Source: Planctomycetota bacterium (GTDB taxonomy: Bacteria; Planctomycetota; GCA-2746535). From it: a stretch of DNA of 50,617 nt. The notes under the pieces were generated by a model. It was not told the origin of the DNA, did not search any database, and saw only the letters and a program-made list of their open reading frames with translations. Where the stretch lies: positions 1-50,617 of the forward strand of contig NVWA01000007.1 of NCBI GenBank assembly GCA_002746535.1. The letters run 5' to 3'. Of the stretch, positions 44,285 to 50,617 are shown piece after piece; the first letter of the stretch is position 1; every line of letters begins with the position of its first letter. The translations under genes and the position numbers were made by a program.

Positions 44285-45157
44285 ATGAAGAAATATTCAA
44301 ATCCAATTTTTCCTTCAATTCTTAAAGATAATCTAATCATCTACAAAGCCCTACCATCATCCATGACTGATAAAATAATCGGGATTGGATTTACTCGTCG
44401 ATGGATATCAAAACCAGTATTTCAAAATAAGATAAATTCTGATTCAAGTTTTGTGATTGTAATGGTATTAGAAGGCGAAGGCATTTATACGGATCATCAC
44501 GGGAAGCCACATACCGTTTTACCAGGTAACGGATTTCAAAGAATTCCAAATAAGGGCCATACGTATCAAATAGCAAAGGATCAAAATTACTCGGAATTTT
44601 TTCTTCATATTCCAAAATTATTTTACAAAGAGATTAAAAATTATGGCGGTTCAAATGAATCTTTCCCTATTTTACATCCTGAGTTGGATTTAAAATATTT
44701 AGAGAGAATATTACAACTTGCATACAAAATGAATAATGCCAATGACCAACAGCTTTCAATAATATTAATGGAAATCTGCACTATAATGCTAGAAATAATG
44801 CAAAAATCCGAAGATAAAAAAATTCCCTCTTATCATCAAAAAATTATTCAAGAAGCATGTAAAATTCTAAATGAAAATGTAAAAGAAAATATTTTACTTC
44901 CTGAATTAGCTAATTCATTCAACATAAGCTATGAACGCTTCAGGAAAGTTTTTAAGGAAGTTATGGGAATAGCCCCAGGCGTATATAAGATAAAAGCAAG
45001 AATTCAACACGCTCAAACACTATTATTAAAAAGAGAACAAAACATAAATGAAATTGCCCAAATTATGGGATACCCCGATGCATGCTCATTCTCTAAACAA
45101 TTCAAAAAGGAAATAGGAGTCTCACCCGAAATTTTTCTGAAAAATCTTTTTGGTTAG
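44285..45157 (+). CDS. AraC-family transcriptional regulator with cupin-like sensor
   Basis: A 290-residue regulator with an N-terminal cupin-type ligand-binding domain (VMVLEGEGIYTDHHGKPH near 55-75) and a C-terminal double helix-turn-helix (about 190-288) with LANSFNISYERFRKVFKE, ARIQHAQTLLL and NEIAQIMGYPDACSFSKQFK. Such regulators usually sense sugars and control adjacent catabolic genes. It is divergent from the PhyH/dehydrogenase operon, its likely target. A 21-bp-spaced direct repeat overlaps its own promoter. No strong ribosome binding site precedes the ATG. Confidence 0.88.
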   Translation: MKKYSNPIFPSILKDNLIIYKALPSSMTDKIIGIGFTRRWISKPVFQNKINSDSSFVIVMVLEGEGIYTDHHGKPHTVLPGNGFQRIPNKGHTYQIAKDQNYSEFFLHIPKLFYKEIKNYGGSNESFPILHPELDLKYLERILQLAYKMNNANDQQLSIILMEICTIMLEIMQKSEDKKIPSYHQKIIQEACKILNENVKENILLPELANSFNISYERFRKVFKEVMGIAPGVYKIKARIQHAQTLLLKREQNINEIAQIMGYPDACSFSKQFKKEIGVSPEIFLKNLFG

Positions 45158-45161
45158 TACA

Positions 45162-45217
45162 AAAAATACGGGACAACCAGCGAGCCACAAGCACGGCTCC
45201 TCCTTAGCAAGGAGGAG
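45162..45217. terminator. GC-rich double hairpin between converging genes
   Basis: A locally GC-rich block carries two overlapping hairpins: GAGCC (45182-45186) with GGCTC (45195-45199), and a perfect nine-pair stem CTCCTCCTT (45197-45205) with AAGGAGGAG (45209-45217) around the loop AGC. It lies between two converging genes, so it could end both transcripts, although no T run follows directly. Its GC content stands out from the surroundings and it might be an old REP-like insertion. Confidence 0.4.
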
Positions 45218-45228
45218 AACTGAGTAAT

Positions 45229-47295
45229 TTACTCTTCAGGAATAGTAAGTTTTTTTAATTTCCAAATATCTGTTTCATCGGTGCAATAGACAACATCGTT
45301 ATTAACAGGATTACAATCAGGATATCTTTCATCAGCTAAACTATTGGTTAACGGTCGCTTTTTACCATTTCGAATATTCATTACCCAAAGGTCAAAATTA
45401 CCCGATTTATTAGTTGAAAACACAATTGATCCGCCATCTCTAACCCAACTTGGATCAGTATCAATAACATTAGCATTACTAACAATTTGTTTCTTACTAC
45501 CTGAATTAATATCAACTGTCCAAATGTCTGGACTGCCTTGTTTATCATTAACATATAGAATCGTGGAACCATCAGGCGAAATCTTGACTTGGGTACCTTG
45601 GATACCTAAGATAGAATGGGAATTATCTTTCGTTTTCAAAAGCCAAATTTCTATTTTTGGCTTCTTACCTTTTTTAGTTTTTTTCTCTCTACAATAAACG
45701 ATTCGTTGTCCCGAGCCATCACAAGAAATATAACGAATTGAACGATCTTCGAAGCTGGTCCTTTGCATTGGTAGTCCACTCTCATTAGTGCCCACTGGCA
45801 TTGACCATATATTGTAAACGCCGTGTTGAAATGAAAGGTAAGAAACACGTTTTGGACCAGGGCCAGCAGATGGACCTATATCAGAACTTTTAAAAGTACT
45901 ACCAGTAAGTTTTGTTTTACCTGCAGAATTAACTTTCTTTGACCATATTTCAAATATTTTTACAGATGTGTCAGATAGGTTTGAGCTAAAGTAAACTGTT
46001 TTCCCATCTTGAGCCCAACTAGGATTTAAATCAATACTATCGCCTGAAGTAAATGGGCTAGAAACAATCGGCGGCGCAGAAGGTTGCATGGACGCTGTTT
46101 CGAAATTCAAAGTTCCAGCAACACTTTCTTGATTTCGTTTTAAGGTATATGTCACTCTTGCATAATACTTTGTCTCTGGACTCAATCTTTTCTGTGCAAG
46201 ACCAGGAAAAACCGTAGTTTCAAGAGCACCCTCTAAAACAATTTCAAAAGACTTCTTAAACTTTTTATCTTCTGACAAAACTAATTTTACTGATTTGATA
46301 TCGGCCAGTAATTTCTGAGGTAAATTCCATTCAAATGTAGGGTGTAAACTAAAAGCCGTTTTTCCAGGTTTAGTTACTTTAGGTGATTCTAAATCTTCAT
46401 GTCTTAAATCAACTTGGCTAACAGGAATTACACCGCCTGTTATAAAATTCACTTTCAGTTCTCGATCTTGTGAAACATATCCGGCCTTTTTAATTTTTAA
46501 AGTAAACTTCTCTTCTAATTCAAAATCAATCTTAAGACCTTTGATATTGTAAGAGCCATCAACACCTGTTTTACCAACAACATCGTTTATTGAAATCTCA
46601 ACGGCCTCTGTATTCGCACCACCATATAAATCTGCCACTTTACCTTTGAATTGAATATCAACTTTATCAGAATCCAATGGCAATACTTTTAATGCAAACT
46701 TGGTTTCCTCTTTTGGAGCCAACTCAAAACTTTGTTTAAATTCATTTTTCTTAAAGCCAAATCCTATTGCAGATACATTCATTTCAATCGGTGTGAAAAA
46801 ATACATATTTTTAACACTGATATTATATGCACCTTCTTTATCAGTCTTATAAGTCTTACCATTAACGGTTACTTCAACTCCAAGAATAGGCTTTTTTGTT
46901 CTCGCAGAAGTAATTTTTCCTTCTATGGATGCTGCTTTAGACAAAGGATTCATTTTAAATGTAGGGACTTCAAAAAACCTTGTTTTTCGATTATAAATCA
47001 ATGTAACACTTCCACTAAAGTCTTCATAGCCTTCCGCTTCAATTTTAACCTTATAGGGCTCGCCCTTTTTACTACTCGTCATTTTTATATTTACTAGGCT
47101 ATAACCTTCTTTAGAAGTAGTAGCTTTATAAATATATCTATCAGGTTTTTTTACTTGTTTGAAGACTATATTTGCTCCAATAATTTCACGATTTGTTTTG
47201 TCATTAACGACCTTCCCTTTGACAAAAAAGTCTTTTCCAAATGCCATCAAAGACAATGAAACTAAAATACCTACAAAAAATAATCGCTTAGTCAT
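45229..47295 (-). CDS. secreted protein with carboxypeptidase-regulatory-like and PD40 propeller domains
   Basis: This 688-residue protein has a signal peptide (MTKRLFFVGILVSLSLMAFG), three repeats of a carboxypeptidase-regulatory-like beta-sandwich (near residues 25-115, 120-210 and 215-300), and a C-terminal TolB-like PD40 propeller (about 410-680) recognised by NPSWAQDGKTVYFSSN and DPSWVRDGGSIVFSTN. The domains bind proteins or glycans; no catalytic residues are seen. GGGAG lies just before the ATG at 47295. The gene starts 29 bp after the kinase-FGE gene and is surely cotranscribed with it, suggesting a joint envelope-sensing or secretion role. Confidence 0.8.
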   Translation of the reverse strand: MTKRLFFVGILVSLSLMAFGKDFFVKGKVVNDKTNREIIGANIVFKQVKKPDRYIYKATTSKEGYSLVNIKMTSSKKGEPYKVKIEAEGYEDFSGSVTLIYNRKTRFFEVPTFKMNPLSKAASIEGKITSARTKKPILGVEVTVNGKTYKTDKEGAYNISVKNMYFFTPIEMNVSAIGFGFKKNEFKQSFELAPKEETKFALKVLPLDSDKVDIQFKGKVADLYGGANTEAVEISINDVVGKTGVDGSYNIKGLKIDFELEEKFTLKIKKAGYVSQDRELKVNFITGGVIPVSQVDLRHEDLESPKVTKPGKTAFSLHPTFEWNLPQKLLADIKSVKLVLSEDKKFKKSFEIVLEGALETTVFPGLAQKRLSPETKYYARVTYTLKRNQESVAGTLNFETASMQPSAPPIVSSPFTSGDSIDLNPSWAQDGKTVYFSSNLSDTSVKIFEIWSKKVNSAGKTKLTGSTFKSSDIGPSAGPGPKRVSYLSFQHGVYNIWSMPVGTNESGLPMQRTSFEDRSIRYISCDGSGQRIVYCREKKTKKGKKPKIEIWLLKTKDNSHSILGIQGTQVKISPDGSTILYVNDKQGSPDIWTVDINSGSKKQIVSNANVIDTDPSWVRDGGSIVFSTNKSGNFDLWVMNIRNGKKRPLTNSLADERYPDCNPVNNDVVYCTDETDIWKLKKLTIPEE

Positions 47296-47324
47296 AAAAC
47301 TCCCAAATTTCAGTAATGTTTAAT

Positions 47325-50036
47325 TTATTTATTTTTCATTTCTAAAACAACCCTAAAACCAATGTCATAGAGATTGCTTTCTTCATGCTTACCTCTTCGA
47401 TAAGTTATTCGTCCTTTTTTAACACCAGACAAATAACTTGCACCTCGCACACATTTTTCACCTGTATCGCTTGGACCTTTTGGATCAACATCGCCATCTT
47501 TTATGTTCCCACCAGAAACGTAATTATCATTCACCCATTCCCTCACGTTACCACCAAAATCGTATAAATTAAAACTATTTGGTTTAAAGCGTCCTACTGG
47601 TGCAGAAACAATAAACTTATCATTGCCCTTAAAACGTTTGTAAGTAACAGCAATATCAGCAGTAGAGCCAGCATCTAATACATTTGCCTGGCCTTTATAG
47701 TCACTATCTTTTAGGCCCCAGGAAAATTCTATATCCTGGCCACCTTTGGCACAATATTCCCATTCAGCTTCAGTAGGTAACCTGTAAACACGGCCAGTAG
47801 CTTTTTCAAGCTTTGTTAAGTTATCACAAAATTCCTTGGCACGTTCCCAGCTAACATTAACAACTGGCTGATTACCACCATTCAGGTCTTTATTTAGATA
47901 AGACGAACTATTGTGTACTTTCCTACCAGTTTTACCACTTAACTTATCAAGTGTTTCATATAGTTTTCTATATGCGTTATTGGAAACTTCAAATTTTAAA
48001 ATGGCGAATCTTTTAGAAATAACCACTTTCTTTTTAGTATATTTTTGATCCGTGGACGAACCCATCATGAACTCACCTGGTTCTATAATCTCAAACATCA
48101 TTCCTAAAGAATTCTTTATTGTGGTTTCTCTTACAATTTTCAAAGTACCATCAACTATGACCAATTTTTTATCTTTACTTGCTGTACTTTTTATAGCTAA
48201 AAATAACTTCTTACCGTCAATGGTTAAGCGTTTTTCTACACCAAGTAAATTATGCGACCTAACTAGATTTTCTTGGGTGGGATTTTTAAATAATTTTGAA
48301 GCCTCTACTTCAATGGTGATTATTCTGATTCGATCTTTAATTAGATTTGTTTGTTTTTCAGAAAACCCATATGCCAATAATTGCTTCAATTGATCTTTAC
48401 GGCTACTTACAAAATAACTTCCAATTTGATTTACCAATTTATCTAAATTAACCTTTGGGTTACTGAAATTTGTCAAATCAATTTTGCCATCTTCACTAAC
48501 GGAAACATTAATAATTAAAGTTTTATAATAATCATGTGATAATTCTAATTTTTTATCACCGGCTAAACTAGGTAATAGCTCAATGTCATCCAAAGCAATC
48601 TTATCGGTAGCACCAGAGTTATCTAAATTTTCTGCTAATCGAACTTTGAAGCCTTTAGCCAATTTACTTTTTAATATTTTTAAACTCACATCGACCATAT
48701 TGGAATCAATAGCTACTGTAGATGTTCCATTTTTTGATGCATTGGAATTATTATTTTTTCCCGATGAATTATTTGAATTGGCCTTACCATTAGAACCAGT
48801 AATTGGTTTATCCTTACCTTTGAAACCTAGAAAGTCTTTCGCGGCATAAAGACCTCCCCCAATCAACACAATTGCTATTACAGCTAGCACTAGTCCACCA
48901 GAACCTTTCTTGGAAGATTGTGACTTATCTAACTTAGTCGATTCTGAATTTAACTCTTGCATTTTTACTTGTGTCGAACCTGTATGCACAACAGTATTTG
49001 CTATAGATTCTCCCATAACTGTTGGTGGAGCATCCATTCTGGTAGGGTCCATCATGCCCGGAGCCAAGGTCTCATTATTATTGCTTGCCATGATTGTAGA
49101 ATCAACTGTTGCTTCATTAGAAGCGACCATTGTCTCTTGCATAGTAGGTACTGTTTTAGCTTCGCTTTTGGTAATGCTATGATCAGTAAAATCATAATGG
49201 CTAGAACTATCATCCATCATTACTTGCAAGTCTCTTAGAAACTCAGTTGCGTTTTGGTATCGGTCATCTTTCTTTTTATTTAGGCATTTTAAACAGATAT
49301 CGTTAAGTCTATTTGAAATTCCTTCAATTTTTTCCATTGGAGGTGTAGGTGCCGAATGAACATGTTGAAAAGCTAGAGACGTAGGGTTATCACCGGTAAA
49401 AGGTAAATAGCCTGTGAGCAACTGATAAAACATGACACCCATAGAATATAGGTCTGTTCGTTGATCAACGTCTTTTCCTTCGGCCTGTTCAGGAGACATG
49501 TAATTAGCCGTTCCCATAATGGCACCAGAAATGGTGATATCAGTTTGACCACCTTCAAAAGCTTTTGCCAAACCAAAATCCATGACTTTAATATCATCAT
49601 CAACCGTAATTAAAACATTACTTGGTTTTATATCTCTGTGTACAATCGAATGTTTGAAAGCAATTTCTAAAGCTTTAGCAACACCGTAAATGATTTTTAA
49701 TACTTCAGGCAAAGGCAACTTACCATTTCGTTGTTGTAATATCTGTTGTAGGTCATCCCCTTTAACAAATTCCATGGCAAAATAATATTCACCATTTTCT
49801 TCACCCAATTGATAAACTTGAATAATATTTGGATGAATTAATTTTGCCGCCGATTTTGCTTCTCGTTTGAACCGAACAATAAAATTTTCATCTCTTGCGT
49901 ATTCATCACGTAATAATTTTACCGCAACATCACGGTCCAAAGATTTTTGAACCCCACGGTAAACTTCTCCCATACCGCCTGTTCCAATCAATTCTTGTAA
50001 AATAAAATCACCCAATTCTCTTGGCAAATCTGACAA
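47325..50036 (-). CDS. Hanks-type Ser/Thr protein kinase with membrane anchor and C-terminal FGE-sulfatase-like domain
   Basis: A 903-residue protein. The kinase domain (about 10-275) has every key element: GTGGMGEV loop, Lys40 in VAVK, HRDIKPSN (Asp135) and DFG (153-155). A Thr/Ser-rich stretch (about 295-365) leads to one membrane helix (about 378-400), then a periplasmic part of about 240 residues and a formylglycine-generating-enzyme-like domain (about 640-900), seen in GEFMMGSS, RLPTEAEWEYCAKGG, GNVREWVND and GFRVVLE. Such fusions are typical of Planctomycetota and Lentisphaerota. The FGE part is probably a ligand-binding sensor, not an active oxidase. The start is TTG 50036 with AGAGGA eight bases upstream. 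Confidence 0.92.
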   Translation of the reverse strand: MSDLPRELGDFILQELIGTGGMGEVYRGVQKSLDRDVAVKLLRDEYARDENFIVRFKREAKSAAKLIHPNIIQVYQLGEENGEYYFAMEFVKGDDLQQILQQRNGKLPLPEVLKIIYGVAKALEIAFKHSIVHRDIKPSNVLITVDDDIKVMDFGLAKAFEGGQTDITISGAIMGTANYMSPEQAEGKDVDQRTDLYSMGVMFYQLLTGYLPFTGDNPTSLAFQHVHSAPTPPMEKIEGISNRLNDICLKCLNKKKDDRYQNATEFLRDLQVMMDDSSSHYDFTDHSITKSEAKTVPTMQETMVASNEATVDSTIMASNNNETLAPGMMDPTRMDAPPTVMGESIANTVVHTGSTQVKMQELNSESTKLDKSQSSKKGSGGLVLAVIAIVLIGGGLYAAKDFLGFKGKDKPITGSNGKANSNNSSGKNNNSNASKNGTSTVAIDSNMVDVSLKILKSKLAKGFKVRLAENLDNSGATDKIALDDIELLPSLAGDKKLELSHDYYKTLIINVSVSEDGKIDLTNFSNPKVNLDKLVNQIGSYFVSSRKDQLKQLLAYGFSEKQTNLIKDRIRIITIEVEASKLFKNPTQENLVRSHNLLGVEKRLTIDGKKLFLAIKSTASKDKKLVIVDGTLKIVRETTIKNSLGMMFEIIEPGEFMMGSSTDQKYTKKKVVISKRFAILKFEVSNNAYRKLYETLDKLSGKTGRKVHNSSSYLNKDLNGGNQPVVNVSWERAKEFCDNLTKLEKATGRVYRLPTEAEWEYCAKGGQDIEFSWGLKDSDYKGQANVLDAGSTADIAVTYKRFKGNDKFIVSAPVGRFKPNSFNLYDFGGNVREWVNDNYVSGGNIKDGDVDPKGPSDTGEKCVRGASYLSGVKKGRITYRRGKHEESNLYDIGFRVVLEMKNK

Positions 50037-50548
50037 AACTTTAATCCTCTAACGTATCAATACTGTTAAGTTTTAGAAGGTAGGATTCTAATCTCAACAA
50101 TTAAAAAATACAGTTAAATAGACAATAGAAATATGAAGAATTACTTTAAACTAGCATCTTAAAAAGTTGTATTTCTATTAATAAAATCAACCGATTATCG
50201 CTTAGAAATAACTTTCTATTTATTTTAACTTTGACAATCTTTTATTGCTTAGATCAATTAGGCAATTGATCTAATAAATAAATTTTTCTATTCATTGCGT
50301 ATCTACTATTTGATATTGAGTTCTTGGCAGTTTTGGAAGCATGTCATAAATTTTAGATTTCTGAATCATTCCTCATTAAAGAAATAATTCCGTTTGATTT
50401 TAAAATAACGGAGATCATCAATCTAGGCAATTAGAATCAAATTATTTTCATATTGATAATATACATTAGAGAGCAAAACTATTAATGCCGAAAGTTTTGG
50501 ATTGAGACACAACCAAAATTTAGATCTGAGCAATCGAATTAATAATTA
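50037..50548. other. intergenic region upstream of the kinase-FGE gene
   Basis: An AT-rich gap of about 510 bases with no credible gene on either strand. It should hold the promoter of the kinase gene, but no convincing pair of -35 and -10 boxes stands out. AGAGGA at 50045-50050 is the ribosome binding site of the kinase gene. Confidence 0.45.
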
Positions 50549-50617
50549 TTATATAGGAGCTTTAACTAAAAAGTCTTTCATGATGTCAATTGACAATCGC
50601 AATTCATCAATCGGAAG
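50549..50617 (-). CDS. C-terminal end of a gene cut by the window edge
   Basis: On the minus strand an open frame runs in from the right edge and ends at a TAA (50549-50551). The visible 22 residues (ending LVKAPI) form an amphipathic helix with PIDELRLSIDIMKDFL. It is too short to identify. An intact frame this short can arise by chance, so confidence is low. Confidence 0.35.
   Translation of the reverse strand, partial: LPIDELRLSIDIMKDFLVKAPI

Noticed and set aside
48910..49238. Plus-strand frames opposite the kinase-FGE gene
   Set aside because: Shadows of the Thr/Ser-rich linker of the kinase; no ribosome binding site or recognisable domain.
1..50617. Defence island, prophage or CRISPR array
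   Set aside because: No cas genes, spaced repeats, integrase, phage structural genes or restriction enzymes were seen; the only mobile-element gene is the RAYT.

Overview
This AT-rich window reads like a chromosomal segment of a Gram-negative bacterium of the PVC group, most likely Lentisphaerota; that placement is inferred from gene types, not tested. The pointers are a Hanks-type Ser/Thr kinase fused to a formylglycine-generating-enzyme-like (FGE) domain, large secreted beta-propeller proteins, leucine-rich-repeat/C-type-lectin lipoproteins, a phytanoyl-dioxygenase/dehydrogenase/AraC module, and a meso-DAP type MurE. TTG and GTG starts with good ribosome binding sites are frequent. No rRNA, tRNA or CRISPR array was seen.

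Layout. 1-1101: a REP-associated transposase (RAYT) between two copies of a ~240-bp repeat, each carrying inverted REP-like palindromes. 1102-6150: a secreted propeller protein, an orphan NtrC-like regulator with a degenerate AAA+ domain, and a DUF481 outer-membrane protein with its own promoter. 6263-15182 (minus): a compact dcw cluster in the order mraZ, a small unknown gene, rsmH, ftsL-like, ftsI, murE, murF, mraY, ftsW, with a good promoter upstream of mraZ. 15885-17880 (minus): ACP, a FabB-like ketosynthase and a FabA/FabZ-like dehydratase. 18127-26702: a Tat-exported cupin, a HEAT-like secreted protein, two tandem paralogous lipoproteins (jelly roll, helical, LRR and C-type lectin parts) and a YihY-type membrane protein.

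26779-37114 (plus): a lone MEKHLA-domain protein, then a complete peptide ABC importer (binding protein, two permeases, fused double ATPase) running directly into a MurC/Mpl-type ligase and an LD-carboxypeptidase. The simplest reading is a murein-peptide recycling operon: import, trimming of the tetrapeptide by LdcA and reattachment to UDP-MurNAc. A secreted FMN-binding protein follows.

37129-50617: a zinc-ribbon coiled-coil protein, an esterase, a dCTP deaminase, a PfkB kinase-HAD phosphatase fusion, a dehydrogenase/PhyH operon divergent from an AraC regulator with a 21-bp-spaced direct repeat over its promoter, a PD40 propeller protein downstream of the kinase-FGE gene, and the tail of a gene cut by the window end.

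The cell-envelope theme is strong: dcw genes, murein recycling, lipoproteins and outer-membrane proteins. Nothing resembles a defence island. The best candidates for new biology are the RAYT/REP unit, the small gene inside the dcw cluster, the recycling operon with its enlarged OppC, the FabB/FabA-like pair and the LRR-lectin lipoproteins.
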